This document shows positions 24,590-37,430 of a stretch of 64,000 bases of DNA, in pieces. This DNA comes from Ceratopteris richardii. Lineage: Eukaryota > Streptophyta > Polypodiopsida > Polypodiales > Pteridaceae. Each line of letters opens with the position of its first letter. Position 1 is the stretch's first letter. The DNA lies in contig CM035413.1 in NCBI GenBank assembly GCA_020310875.1, positions 160,130,306 through 160,194,305 of the forward strand, given 5' to 3'. The notes under the pieces were generated by a model. It was not told the origin of the DNA. It saw only the letters and a list, made by a program, of their open reading frames with translations, and did no database searches. A program made the translations under genes and the position numbers.

Positions 24590-27500
24590 ATGACTAGAGG
24601 AACCTTAGGTGATCGATCGAGCTAAAATAGAAGTTGATCTCACAAAAGGTATCTACATGATTGAGCACTTCCTAGCCCAAGATCTCTTGCAAACCTTCAT
24701 AAGGTAGAACCTATCACAAGGATCTATCGGGGATGATAAACGTGAGAGGGAGGGGGGTTTTGGTAGTACATCGAGTAGCAACGAGAGGCATCGGTGCAAA
24801 CATAGCATGTAAAGATGGGAATGCAGTTAGTTGGGGGGGGGGGGCAAACACTTTATTTTTTTCAAGAAATATACTTCATGATATTCTCTTCTAACTTCAA
24901 ACAGAGATTATTATCACTCTTGTAGCATATGTACCATAAAACACACAATTTTGTATTTAGGAGCTCAATTTTGTGCAAGCCAAGGAGTCCTTGAGCTTGA
25001 TGAGCCTAGGTAGAATCACCATGCCAATTTTGGTAATCTTTAGACTTCATGTAGACCCCCAAATGAACCCATGAACTATTTTTTAACTATGCCAGACAGG
25101 AGATATGAAACCGATCAAAACTAGTCTAGAATCTGTAAAAAGATCTAGAGAGCTCATTTTTTAGGTTAGCTAGTGTGAGCTTAGAGCTATTTTTGAGCTT
25201 ATAAGAGTGTTCGTGAGTAGTAGAGATTGTTCATGACCTTCCATTACTTTTCTCTTGTCTCTACCATGTGTGTGCATGTATGTGTGTGCGAATTCGCATG
25301 CTTCTCATCTTCACTCACTTCACCCATTCATGATCTACATATCACTCCTATCTCTTTAATGGATTGACAATTAAGGAGGTAGAACTTCTTAGCGTGGAGC
25401 TTATCCTAGCCTAAAGAAAAAATGGAATTCCCCTCCTTGAGACTCATCTACCACTTATAAGCATGTGGGCCAAGCAAGAGACTCGCTTCTAGCACACGAT
25501 ACTCTAGTGGGGTGCCCTTTAGTTGATGGAGGTCATTCCAATTTTGCATGAAAGTGTTGACCACATGCTTATATCTCTCACGATCAACCCCCATAGAGGT
25601 TGGTGGTTTTAGGTCTTTCAAGAGGGTAGCCTACCTAGAACTTTGTCATTTATGCTGCTAACAAAAGGACCATCCTTCATGGCCATCTCTACTATAGGAA
25701 GACTAGGAATCTCTCTTTCCTTCCTGGCTAGGAAATGGGTAACATGAGTCTCTACTGAGATCATCTAAGACTTAAATTGTTTTATAAGAGAGTTCATGCT
25801 CCCAATGTCTCTCTCTAACTTAAGGGTTTGTTTGCTAAGCTCTATGAAGTGCTTGTGTGAAACAAACTCATCATGAATGTCTACATAGGAATATTCCTCT
25901 TCTTGCTCTACTTTGTGCTTCACTTCTTGCTCTTGATCTACCTCTTCCATTCTATGGTCTAGATACTCTAGTTGTTGCTCTCTAGGTGGAGAAGTATGCT
26001 CTAAAGTTTGCTTATCCTTAAGATCTATGTTTAGTCCCCCATTTACTAACTAGAATGTTAAGACCCAATGAAAGTAAAATTTATAACCAAGAAAGAGAGA
26101 AAAATAGGAGTATAACACTTCTTTGGTACAATTGAAGCTTTTAGAAGTGAAATTGAAGTGATCTTGCAAGCATTGAGGCTCTCATTTGTAATCATTGCCT
26201 GTCCCAAACAAAACTTTGAAATGTACACTTGGTTAAAGAGGGGCCTCAACACCGAATCTAATAAAATGATGTTAAAAAGAAAGTGGCAATAGCTAAAAAC
26301 ATTAAAATTGAGCAAAATTTATGCACTTTTGCTCCATATGAGTCCTCATCAGTCAAATATGAGTGGTCGAGCAGCCAGAAATGAAAGCTACAATGATAAA
26401 CCAAACAATAAAAATGTATTTAGATGCCAAATGATCTATGCCGAGAAGTGATCGCATAGTATCTGCTTCAGCACTAGAGAGGGATTTTGGTCCAACAAAA
26501 CTTCACCAAATCAAGCATCATTTGATATTACACAAAGCTTAGAGATTTAGTTTCATAACTGACAGAAACCCCTTTGATCAGAGGTTGGAGCTTCAAGATA
26601 TGGGTCGAAGAAGATAGATATGCCGATTTGAGAAGGTGAAAAGCAATTGTTCATGAGAAGGCTACTTTGAAAGCTTGAAAATGGATGCTTTAGAGATATT
26701 TCACTGCTTTGAATGCCGTCATCCCATGTTCAGAACCCATGATACATATACATATACCTTTTTTTCTCTCCAATCTTCCTCAATACTAAAGCTTTTAGTC
26801 CCCCAAAATCAAGAAAAAAATCAGAATTGATGACTTTACCTCCTTTTTAAAGTGCTTGAATTTGCAGCTTGTAGGTGCTATTAATGAGCAGCTTTATCCC
26901 ATAAACGAATCCTCAGTGGCAAAGTTGGTTCTATATATGAGGAAGCTTCACTAACCTTGTAGCATCTTGGAGACGGGAGTGAAGAGAATGAGCTAACCTC
27001 TCTTGGGCACTTGCCCATGGTTGATGCCTCTCTTGGGCACTTGTCCATGGTTGATGCCTCTCTTGGGCACTTGTCCACTTGCATGATGTGAAGCCGCCTT
27101 CTAATGGCTAACACTATCTGTGCACACATTCATGTGTCCATCTTCCCACTCCCATATTACTGTTATCCTTTGAGCATCTCCCCTATTCGGGGAATTTCTC
27201 TACACCAAGTTTGAAGATGTTGTATATGATATGTTGCCTAGCCATGTACCATCCATGTCTTTAATTCACTCTCTCTCTCTCTCAATACTAGGAGAGTCAC
27301 AATATGGCTTCACACATAGGTGCCACATGGCATTCATGTATGAACCCTTCTAGAAGCTCTAAGAGGTGGTTCACACCTCTCTTTTGCTTGGTGACTCCCA
27401 CATAATAGATCTCATATTGGCAAGTCATATGCCCCATGTTTTATGTGCCTCATGGATGTGTTGTACTAGAATAAACACAAACTTACTTACATCGGCAATG

Positions 27501-29095
27501 ATTTCACATAAATCATCTTCGTTTTGTATCTTCCAAACTCAAAGAAGATCCAAATCAAGTTGAATTTATTTTGATGGGTTTTTTGGAACTTTAGTTAGAA
27601 TAGGTTATGGGTCAAGTCCTTATGGCCCCATGACATTATCCAACAACTCATAAAAGTAAAATATGACTCACATTTTGAGATTCCATAGAGTGTGATTTTG
27701 TTCCATTAAGCTTCGCTTTGGTGAAATTGGGTGTATTAATATGAATTGTTGAAGCAGAAACAACAACACAAATAGGCAAGAAGTTTGAATTCATCATTGC
27801 GTTCCTTAACAAATGTATTCACTAAAATAGGAAGCCCTTTCTAGCCACTAGCACCTCAATGATTTCATACTATGTAAGAAAGGAAATAAACAAGAAAGAA
27901 ATGAATTTAATGATTTAATGCTATGGAACAACGCAATTAAATAAGAAAGATGAATGCAATAGAAGAGTAAAGAAAATATATATTAAAATAAAAATAATTT
28001 TACTAAAAATATAAACAATATTGATAGGTTTGTCCTACCACATGCTCTCAAGGTAGAGCTTAAATGATGACCGAAAAACTCTAGATGAGAGATTATGAGT
28101 TAGAGAGGTATGCTATCCCATCCGAATGTCTCGACTAGTTAAAATGCCATTTTTTAAGAGATAGGTAGAGAGATGTGGCCTTTTGCAACTAGTTAAACAT
28201 GGGAGGTTAAATGTGGGCAGCCACAACTCATGTAGACGATTGCTGCACATACGCAGGGGATACAAGGGGTTCATGGACCTTTAGTAGTGCATCGGATGCA
28301 CAAACTAACTACATGATCAACAATATTAGATGAAAAATGTATCGAGATTGAGCTCAAATTTGCAATCGAGAATCATATGAAGCTCAAAGTGAGGTGTGAA
28401 AATTAAAAAACCTTTAGATTTAACTTAGATTACATAGCATTCTCACCAAAATCTCATTATGGTACTGAGCCAAGTCTACCTAAGAAATCATTAAGCCATA
28501 AATTTTGCAATATGATCTTCAGAATGTATATTGTCTTCTAATGTGGTTTACGAAATGTGCAGTACAACACACAATCATAACGTGCACACATTGATCATAT
28601 ACTAACATGGGTAGCCTATGCTAACTAAGGGCATGCATGCATCTATTTATCAATTTGAATTATCATTTCCCGTATCAAGACGTCCTTTGTATCATGATTT
28701 GCATTACTCACTCTTTCAATCAACCATGGTAACTTGTATGCAAGCCTTTGAATTCTTTAAATCTATGCCATTTTCCACTTGAGAACGCAACCATAAATAT
28801 TTACCTTCTTTTCTTTTCTAGTGAAGATAAATCCATTTGGATTTCCTATTGTAATTCTTAAGTAAATTCATAAAGGAACCCCACTCCCCCCAAAGAATCA
28901 AGATTTTTGAAATCATTTCATTGGCATCTTAACATAATGTCTTTTAGCATTCTAGAGCACTAGGCTAGTGTGACACATGATAGATACAATATGTCTTCTC
29001 CATAAAAACGAAGAATGGTGGACTTATTCCCATGACTTCTTGAAATCATGACTTTTGGCATTCATTAAAGCACTGGGTAGTGTGACAAGTGATAG
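24590..29095. other. Intergenic region with no recognisable gene
   Basis: About 4.5 kb of AT-rich sequence. The longest frames are short (at most about 85 codons) and resemble nothing I know. It holds a G12 run at 24833-24844, a (CT)n run near 27271-27285 and the 30-bp minisatellite at 26997-27075. Nothing else can be supported. Confidence 0.6.
26997..27075. repeat. 30-bp minisatellite, about 2.6 copies
   Basis: The unit CCTCTCTTGGGCACTTGYCCATGGTTGATG is repeated with a 30-bp period (starts near 26997, 27027 and 27057), with one variable base. It lies in non-coding DNA; the period is a multiple of three but no gene is evident. Confidence 0.9.
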
Positions 29096-29099
29096 TTTG

Positions 29100-29170
29100 T
29101 TTTTTTTCTTAACAGGAAGTTCGGCCGAAGGTTTCTCTCCCTTGATTGAATTAGTTGAAAAAAAAAATAT
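29100..29170 (-). repeat. SINE-like 3' end, copy 1
   Basis: On the minus strand an A-poor end TCAATCAAGGGAGAG...GGCCGAACTTCC matches the 3' ends of the two plus-strand copies near 29510-29555 and 30140-30175. Only the 3' end is present. Confidence 0.5.
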
Positions 29171-29434
29171 ACAAATGAATGGACATAGTACTCATAGGAC
29201 CCCTGTATCTCACAAAATAAAGATTAAGAAAACTCGAAGGTGATACAATGATGTCAACCCGAAGGCAAGACGGAAAGTAAAGTTGAAAGCTCGCCTAAAG
29301 CTTAGAACTTGCCAACTATCGCTTGTAGGGTTTAACACCTATCCTTGCCTCAAGATGCAAAAGTTCCATCCAAAAGTTTCAAGATGCAAAAGTTTAACCC
29401 CTATACTTTCCTCAAGAACATGCCTCAGCATGTT

Positions 29435-29560
29435 CTACCCCTACTTTGTGGGATATGGGGGTCCCAATGGCACTAGTCCCAATCACTTGTAACTTTTTGT
29501 TTCTTTCTTTTAATTAAAGTCCGGGAGAATAGGCCAAGGCTGAACTTCTTTTTTGTGAAA
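29435..29560 (+). repeat. SINE-like dispersed repeat, copy 2
   Basis: It contains CTACTTTGTGGGATATGGGGG, GGCACTAGTCCC and a tail GGGAGAATAGGCCAAGGCTGAACTTC, followed by a T/A-rich end. The whole stretch aligns with 30070-30195. A short retroposon is likely; no clear pol III boxes are seen in this copy. Confidence 0.6.
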
Positions 29561-30069
29561 AAAGTTACATCCAACTTAACCAATGTCTATGAACAAAAAA
29601 ATAATAGTTATGACTTTCTCTGTTCTAATTATCTCATCCTTTATAATCAGTGGTTCTCAAGTCCATTCCAGCACTCTCCGAAGATAAGGATGTTTCATTT
29701 AAGCTTTCTTGATTTCGACACGTTATCTAAAATTTTGGAACTCGTTTGATGCCGAATTTATGATGAACATCAGTTATTGTATTATATTAGTTTTGTTTTC
29801 TATAGAAAAACGTGATATGATTTTTCATTTTAATAAGAGGAAGTTCAGCCGAGGACTCGATATGAAATATTTTTTCATAAATTTAGCATGTGCACATTAC
29901 TATTAGGCATGTGCACATTACTTCTCTATTCCCCATGTAAGAAATCCCCTCTCTTCAGGCATCATCAAGTACTCCTTTTGATCAATAACAAGCTTCAACC
30001 CAAGTGGGCCCCACATGAGGGTGATGAGAGGGTGATTAACCTTCTTTGTAATGCCATCTAAGCTCTGTA

Positions 30070-30200
30070 AAAGCTCCCCCTACTTTGTGGGATTTGGGGG
30101 TTCCCGTGGGCACTAGTCCCCTTCTCTTGTACTTTTCTTTATTTAATTCAAATTCGGGAGAGTAAGCTAATGTCAAACTTCCTTTATATAAAAAAAAAAA
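30070..30200 (+). repeat. SINE-like dispersed repeat, copy 3
   Basis: Same family as 29435-29560: CTACTTTGTGGGATTTGGGGG, GGGCACTAGTCCCC, TTCGGGAGAGTAAGC, AACTTCC and then an A-rich tail (A11 near 30189-30199), as expected of a retroposed short element. Confidence 0.6.
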
Positions 30201-30539
30201 CTGCTTTCTCTTTTTCATGTGAGAGATTTGTTTCCTATCCTAATCTTTGTTCATTATAGAGCCAAGATAAGAGCCAAGATAAGAGACATGCAATCTCTCT
30301 CTCTCTCGTGTTTGAGATAACGAACTCACCTCTCTTTCCTTGTCTCTCTCCTTCCATTGTCTGTATCTCACCGGACATGAGCAATATCTGAAAGGCTAAT
30401 ACTCGCTCTTGAGAGAGCACCTGATGTGTCATGCAGTACCTCTTTGTTGCTGAGTAAGATGAGCAATAATATCTCTCTTTTCTTACGTAAGAGAAACTAA
30501 CACTCACTCGAGAACGCGCCAATGACCTGTCATTCTCTA

Positions 30540-30690
30540 GCTCCTTTTTTCTTTTCTTCTTTTTATGTATAATGAATTGGAAAGGCAAATATCTTGGGAA
30601 ACTCATGGATATGTCCAACTAAGATTTGAACTCAAGACCTCCTTCCATAAATTCAAAACACCAACCACTAAGCTGCATGGGCTTAGATTT
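30540..30690 (-). repeat. tRNA-derived SINE
   Basis: On the minus strand an A-box-like CAGCTTAGTGG (near 30670) is followed about 40 bases on by a B-box-like GAGTTCAAATC (near 30630), the internal RNA polymerase III promoter of tRNA-derived SINEs. The body continues to a low-complexity end at about 30540. It lies directly beside the 3' end of the LINE remnant. Confidence 0.6.
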
Positions 30691-30702
30691 CAACCTAGAT
30701 TT

Positions 30703-31870
30703 TTTTCTTTTTCTTTGAACAACGAAAAAAAGGATTAATATTAATATAGGATGTTACAAAAGTACAAAGGACAGACCCTCAGCAACAGAGATACACCTCT
30801 CAAAATAGAGAGTGGAACATATAAAACCTAAGATTAGAGTACATTTCGAGGAGTTTTTCTCTCCATTTATTGGGTTTATTGTCCCTCACAGTAGCTGAGG
30901 AGCTACAATGCAGGAGCTACAATGCTCAAGTGGTGCAGCAAACATAGACTTGAGACAATGACGACTAACTCTTCTCATAGCTCTCATAGAACTAAGCATA
31001 AATTCTTTATGAGTTGTGTTAAAGATTCTATGATTTCTGCTGCTCCATATGCTCTAAAAAATCTAACTTCTCCAAAGAAACCACAAGATTAACTCCATCC
31101 TATGCGTTCACCAAGGAGGATCACTTTGTAACCAAGCTTGGGGATCCTAACCAATGAGCAGTAGTTACTGAACAAATTCGAGTATCTATGAGCATTATTG
31201 CAGGAAATGAAAATGTGAGAAAAATCATCCTCAATGCCACAATGGTAACAGGAGTCACTACCGATATTCATCCTTTTAGCTTTGTTGCGAGTCCAGATAC
31301 CCTTATGAATAATTAGCCATAGCAATGTCCTCAACCTCTTTCTTGCTTGGATATGAGTTCTATGAACTGGTTGTTGATGTCTCACTCTCCTCATAAAATT
31401 ACAATTGGTTGTCGTCTCATCTCGGAAGAGCTTCATCTGAAATAGGCGGTCTCTCTCTTTCTCTCTATGTGAGAGGGTACCCCCCCCCCCCCCGAAAATG
31501 ATAATAATAATAATAATAATAATAATAAAATAAAAGTGCACGCATATGTCCTCCCCACATTTACTCGCCAAGGACATTCAGCAGCTTATAAAAATGCTGA
31601 TTCCTCCACATATCCATTTGGGGAAAAAAGTGAGAGATCCAACTTCTTCCTTCACATGGCGTGTACCGGTATTGGCAGTGTAATGGCTCCAAGCAGCCAC
31701 CTAGCCTTGTGTTAAACATGAGATAGAAGACTTTACGAGAATACCTAGTAGACCACTTAGGCTTCTGTGAAACATGAGATAAAAGACAAAGAGGGTACTT
31801 GGTACAGGCCTTCACAAGAGCTCGATTGGAGCTATCTTTTTGTTCTTGTTTTGAACCCACAACTTCCAAG
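30703..31870 (-). mobile_element. LINE (L1-like) remnant, 3' part
   Basis: The minus strand ends in a plant-LINE-like 3' UTR and A-rich tail (TTTTGTAACATCC near 30750, then AAAGAAAAAGAAAAAAA near 30700). Upstream is the RT zinc-binding (zf-RVT) coding region at about 31180-31420: LLWLIIHKGIWTRNKAKRMN, CYHCG and HIFISCNNA. The frame to the right (31561-31869) may be the stretch between RT and zf-RVT but is weakly recognised. The copy is 5'-truncated, with no RT palm or endonuclease, and a C14 and (AAT)n tract interrupts the frame. Inactive. Confidence 0.7.
31480..31528. repeat. C14 run and (AAT)n microsatellite
   Basis: A run of 14 C (31480-31493), then GAAAATG and about nine ATA/AAT units. 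It lies inside the LINE remnant and inflates an apparent reading frame with poly-Ile. Confidence 0.9.
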
Positions 31871-32762
31871 AGTCAAAACACATAAGCTCTTATACCAAAA
31901 GTCACGTAAAAATTTCTATTGATCTTATGAATCATCTCCCATACATTATATGGGCTCTAGAATCCTTAGCTTCCCAAAGCTCTAGCCGTTGGTCTTTAAA
32001 ACCCTTGTCCCCACAAGTATACGCAATGGTAAGTTGACGAAGTGCCTAGAAAATATAACGAAGCAATATCTTTAATAGAAAGAATCAATCTTGAGAGAAG
32101 CAGTTGAATGCTAAAGTAAGCTTCATGTTATTTAATAAAAAACTATACTTTTTTTACAAAGAAGCCTTACTATCGGGGAAAGCACTAGAACATGATAAGG
32201 AAAAGAGGCTTTATGGTAAGCAATTTAGGAAAGTTCATAAATGAAAATCAACAATTAAGAAGTATTTTCGCTTGTTAAATTTCCCTCTCGTGGTAGGAGG
32301 TGACAATTAGCTAGGTGGCCCCTCTTTTCTTTTTTTGAAGGAACAAAGATAAAAGTAATATTTGTCAAAATGAAAAATGCTACTCTTACTTTACAATTAA
32401 TTAAAAAATAAACTAACTATGGAGGAAGAAACAAAAGGTGTGAAAACATGATGAGTAAACTAAAATGGAAAAAACTTACAAATGGTGATCTATGAGCATG
32501 GAGACTCCATGAGGAGTGGAGGCACACTCTTGGCAATGGGCTAGAGTGAATGAGCTTCTAAAAGGGAGGCTTTGCTTATATGGAGTTTGAGAGAATTCCC
32601 TTGCATGTGGGAAAAATGTGCTTGCATGAGAATGAATGTAAACTTGGACAAAAGAATGGAGCATGGAACTCTCAACATCCTCCCTCCATGTGATGACCAT
32701 TTTGTTTGTAATGTAGGGGACTTGTGAAATATGGGATCACTTAGTCCATTGGCTTTTAGGAT

Positions 32763-32984
32763 CTAAAGACATATGGGATCCTTAGACATATCTTGGACAT
32801 ATGGCATCCAAGTGTGGGACATATGGCATACCTTGTTTTGTAGTTCCATGGATATATGGGATCCATGGTGTGTGGAACATATGGCATCTCCGGGATCTTG
32901 GGACAAATGGGATCCCAAGACATATACTTGGACATTTGGGATCCAATTGGTTTTTGGGATCTAGGGACATATGGGATCCCTAGA
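32763..32984. repeat. Array of small palindromes with a common centre
   Basis: At least six units each have two complementary arms around a 9-nt centre close to CATATGGGA. They are 32763-32785 (CTAAAGA/TCCTTAG), 32792-32812 (CTTGGA/TCCAAG), 32846-32868 (CCATGGA/TCCATGG), 32897-32919 (CTTGGGA/TCCCAAG), 32928-32946 (TTGGA/TCCAA) and 32960-32984 (TCTAGGGA/TCCCTAGA). Two degenerate units lie near 32814-32832 and 32870-32892. The arms differ between units but stay complementary. No known family. Confidence 0.85.
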
Positions 32985-33000
32985 CATACAAAAGGGTTTA

Positions 33001-33842
33001 CATCACGAGGTAGGTAGTGCTTATGAAACCATTTTCCACCTTTTGAGCATTGTTCTTTTTTGTTGTTGTATTCTTCAGGGGATCCATTCTTCTTATTCTT
33101 CTTTTCTACTCCTTTTGCCTTCCTGATCCATGGTGGGGATCCTTCAAGCTTTAGTACTTCCTTCTTTGTTCGTTGTATGCTCCCTTCAATGTTGTAGAAA
33201 CATATCTTTGATGTTGCTTTCAGTGATGAAGATCATATTTGTGCATGCCATAGGGAAGGTCTTACCACTTTGTTATGTGACTCTCTCTTCACCCTTTACA
33301 TGGGGCGTGAAATGTGCGCCATCATATAAAAACAAGTGTATACAAAGATGCATTAATGGCTTAGGAAAACTTCCCTTGATCATTACACCACAGTCTACAA
33401 AATACAAGATAGCTTTGTTTACGAGCGCAGTTCAATGCAAGTGGGGCTCAAAAGGTAGCTTGTGGAATGCTTAGATCTATGTGACACGTTCCTTTCATTT
33501 TGTGAAATAAAATCGTCTTAACTTTTGTTATATCGTGTCTACGGGTCAAAAATGAGTGGAATGAAAGCCATTGCCAGAGTGCTGACTGAGTGCTGACTGA
33601 AGGATATGACATCATAACTTATGTAAGTACAAGATGTGGAAAAATATTTGCTGCTCTTTGATCGGTCTCTATTTGTGGTAATGTGCAATCATATTGTCCA
33701 GCCAAATCCTTGAGTTACCATTCCAAGGCGCTTCTCGAATATCTTACCTGCGAAGTGGGAATTTCTCTATCTCTCTTTCTCTCTCCATAGAGGTGACATA
33801 ACTATTGAGCCATTGCGCTTGTGATGTAGTAGCCATCGCTTC
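33001..33842. other. Intergenic region left of Copia F
   Basis: No gene recognised. A 114-codon plus-strand frame (33130-33474) has no familiar motif and I do not call it. A short (CT)n tract lies near 33765-33790. Confidence 0.5.
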
Positions 33843-34572
33843 TGTTGTACATTTAAGAAAATAACAGCACAACGGAATAGACTTGTAGACAAAGTTGAGA
33901 GAAAAACACAGACAAAGATAGACGTAGATTGAGAGATAGAGAACTCAAATTCTCAGATTGTCAAGCATAATACAGTTACAATGATGGTGCTCTCCACCCA
34001 TGCGCTTCCAATGTGGAGCTTAGATGGCGATCTACACAGACTCTAGATGAAGGGCTTACTAGTGCACAATGCTATGTAAAGATCAACCTGGGCCGTGCTT
34101 ATATAGCTTTTACAAGGCGGTTCGATATAGATAAATGTAGTCAGGAGATAAAAAATAGTCCGTAAAATATACGATTTGACAATTTCTCCACGACCAGAAG
34201 TCCTACAGTTTCGGCCCTATGGGCCGAGGGGATAGGCCCCCTAGACCCCACAAAGGGGGAAATCCCCCCTCTGCACTCCCCCCTTTAAGGTTCTATGGGG
34301 AAACTGTGCGATGCCACAAGGCCTTTATTTTCACCTTAAATGGCAACCCAATGGCTTGGAAGTTTATGCCCTACCTAACCTAACGGCTAGGTTCACAAAG
34401 ATCATCTACAACCATCAATGGTCACACATAGACCTCATCTAACTTGGAAGTAAGGGTTCCACAAATATTCGGGCTCTCATAATGGCTTCTCCTCATAATG
34501 GGGGCGTTACAACTTAGAGCACCATGGATCATTTGTGGTCACATGAGGGTGGACTATTGAGCATATCTAACA
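33843..34572 (-). repeat. Probable F 3' LTR
   Basis: The right end ATATCTAACA abuts the polypurine tract. The left end is taken at TGTTGTACATTT, giving a TG/CA pair and 730 bp. On the minus strand a CTATATAAGC box (near 34097-34108) fits the LTR promoter. The left boundary is less certain because the mate LTR is outside the window. Confidence 0.6.
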
Positions 34573-34601
34573 CCCCCCCTCAATGTCCACCCGATGGTGA
34601 T

Positions 34602-35140
34602 TTACCTACTTGGTCCAATCCCAAGCTTTGGAAAGTGTCGAAGATGTTGCTCTCTCCCAAGAGCCTTGGTGAAGATGTCTGCTCCATTTTCTTCAGTAGG
34701 GCAATAGATTATCTTCAGGACCCCGTCCTCAATCAACGCATGCACATAGTGATATTGGATTTCTATGTGCTTGGTACGTGCATGGAAAATAGGATTATTG
34801 GCGATGGCCATGCAACTTTGGTTGTCACACTTCAACTCTGTAGCCTCGGGTCCTTGTATTCCTATGTGCCATAGGATCCTCCTCAACCATACTGCTTCAC
34901 ATGCTGCAACGCATGCAACTTTGTACTTAGCGTCAGTAGAAGATAATGCTACATTCGGTTGCTTCTTACCGATCCAAGAGAAAATCCCTCATCCTAAGGA
35001 AAAACAATATCCAGAAACAGATTTTCTGGTATCAATATCTCCTGCCCAATCTGAGTCACAATATCTGACTAGAGATGATCCTTCTTCATAAAGAATACCA
35101 TAATGAGTGGTTCCTTTCACATACCTGAGTATCCGCATGC
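34602..35140 (-). pseudogene. F RNase H region
   Basis: The minus strand shows CDNQSCMAIANNPIFHART, HIEIQYHYVHALIEDG and TEENGADIFTKALG, the end of Copia RNase H, right next to the polypurine tract. Confidence 0.88.
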
Positions 35141-35144
35141 TTGC

Positions 35145-36158
35145 CTACCAATGAGTTTGGCAAGGCTTATTAGAGAACCTGCTTACTGCTCCAACAACAT
35201 AAGAGATGTCTGGTCTGCTATTGCACAAGTAGATTAGACTTCCAACTAATTTCCTGTATCTTCCAATATCCACTAGAGGTGAAGTATCTTCAGTAGATAA
35301 TTTTGTGTTGACCTCCATAGGTGTAGAAATTTCCTTCCAATCCTCCATGTTGAATGCCTTCAATATCTGACTTGCATAGTTTTGTTGAGAGATGAAAATC
35401 TTCCGTGGTTCTTGCCAAACTTCAAGATCTAAGCAATAATGCATTAAGCCCAAGTCTGTCATTTTAAATTCTGAACTCAGGGCATCTTTTGTTTGTTGAA
35501 GAAGAGCATCATCATTTCCTGTAATCACAAGGTCATCTACATAGAGTACAAGCACAATTGTCTTCCCTCCTCTCTTTAGAACATACAAGTTAGCATCAGA
35601 AGCACATCTTTTGAAACCTAGGTCTAAGAGATACTTATCTATCTGCTGGTACCATGCTCTAGGGGATTGTTTTAGCCCATATAATGCCTTCTTTAGCTTA
35701 CATACCTTATTCTCTGAATGGGGAGCCTCAAACCCTGGTGGTTGAGACACATATACCTCCTCCTTGAGGTCTCCATTCAGGAATGCTAATTTGACATCCA
35801 TTTGATAGACTAGCCAATGCTTATGTGCAGCCACAGCTAGTACTACTCGGATACTACTCATTCTTGCAGTCAGGGCAAATGATTCACTAAAGTCAATGCC
35901 TTCAACTTGTGAGTGGCCTTGTGCAACAAGTCTTGCTTTATATTTTTCTAGAGTACCACCACCCTTGCACTTTAGCTTCCAAACCCACTTGGCGCCAATG
36001 ACTTTACGCTTAGGGGGTCGATCCACTAGCTCCCAAGTTCCATTCTTCATGATATTGTTGTATTTTGTTTGCATGGAGGCCCTCCAATTCGGATCATGGA
36101 GTGCCTCTTCCACATTGGTTGGTTCCTTCGCTTCTTCTTGAATGAGATCAGCCATCAA
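35145..36158 (-). pseudogene. F reverse transcriptase
   Basis: A 337-residue frame with [51 protein letters not shown], the catalytic YVDDLVITG and [20 protein letters not shown]. It covers nearly the whole RT core. Confidence 0.92.
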
Positions 36159-36245
36159 GGCTCTGTTTACAATATGGGCGCTTGCCCGTATCTGTTCCTC
36201 TATTCTCTGTGATCGCCTCGGTCCATCTGCAACCTGTTCTAGTGA

Positions 36246-37430
36246 CTATGGGATGGGGTTTGCAGAATCATAGAGCTGCCTCACCCAATGTGGCGATGGC
36301 TTTTCCACTTGGGTGTCGGCAGGTTGGTGACTTTCAGACTCATAATTTGAAGATGATGCTTCCTTCTCTTGTGTAGAAGGGATAGCTCTTGGGCCAGGTT
36401 CATAGAGGATTGCCTCTTCACGTGATGATAAATTGGAAGATCTCTTTTCCTCCTCCACTACATGTGGCTGCTCCTCCTTAAACACCACATCATGACTCGC
36501 CATGATCTTCTTAGCCTCAGGGTCATAAAGCTTATAAGCCTTGTTATCTTCATTGTACCCTAGGAAGATACATTTGATGCTTTTTGGTTGAAGCTTGTTT
36601 CTCTCCCTATCTAGAACATGTACATAACATTCACTTCCAAATATTTTGAAATGGGAAATAGAAGGCTTTTTACCAGTGTATGCTTCTTGTGGAGTCTTTC
36701 CATCAAGTGCCCTGGTGTAGCTTTGATTCAAGATGTAGACAACAGTGTTGATAGCCTCTACCCAAATATGATTAGGCAAACCCTTTCCTTTCAACATGCA
36801 CCTTGCCATCTCCATTATGGTTCGATTCTGACGTTCTGCAACACCGTTCTATTGAGGACTATGTGCCACTGTGAGTTGATGCTTGATTCCCTTACTCTTG
36901 TAGAAATCTTCAAACTCTATTGATGTGAACTCACCACCACCATCTGTCATGAATTTCTTCATCTTCTTCCCTGTTTCAGTTTCAACAAGCTGAAGCCATT
37001 CTTTAAACTTACCAAAAGCTTGAGCCTTATCGTGAAGGAAGTACACCCACATCTTCCTGCTATAGTCGTCGACAAGTAACATGAAGTAGGAAGATCTGCC
37101 CAAGGCCTGCGTAGGCATTTTTCTACACAAGTCAGCATGCACCAACTCTAGAGGATAGCTTGCCCTGTTCTTGCTTTCTTGTGGAAACGCCTTCCTCTAT
37201 TGCTTGCCCATCATGCAAGCTTCACATGGTTCCTTCATTTCTCCAATCGATGGTAGGTGTGCAACCATATCTTTGTGATGCATCTCCTTCAGTACAAGGT
37301 ATCCAATGTGGCCGAATCTGTCATGCCATAGCTTACTTGTGCCCACATTTGTAGTGGTTGTAAGAGCACACAACTCATACAAGTTGTTCCTCCTTATGCC
37401 AGTCCCAAAAGTGTTGTTGTTACTGTCCAT
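36246..37430 (-). pseudogene. F integrase and GAG-pre-integrase
   Basis: Words from right to left on the minus strand: TSKLWHDRFGHIGYLVLKEM and CEACMMGKQ (GAG-pre-integrase and integrase zinc region), MLLVDDYSRKMWVYFL, TDGGGEFTSIEFEDFYKSKG (core), EMARCMLKGKGLPNHIWVEA and HFKIFGSECYVHV (C-terminal half). Confidence 0.9.

Noticed and set aside
25765-25950. Minus-strand Glu-rich ORF (61 codons)
   Set aside because: Short and low in complexity, with no domain or expression evidence.
32773-32983. Overlapping Trp/Ile-rich ORFs across the palindrome array
   Set aside because: They follow from the repeat unit read in several frames on both strands.
33130-33474. Plus-strand ORF of 114 codons as a gene
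   Set aside because: No recognisable motif, no clear neighbours or splice signals; length is within chance for this region.
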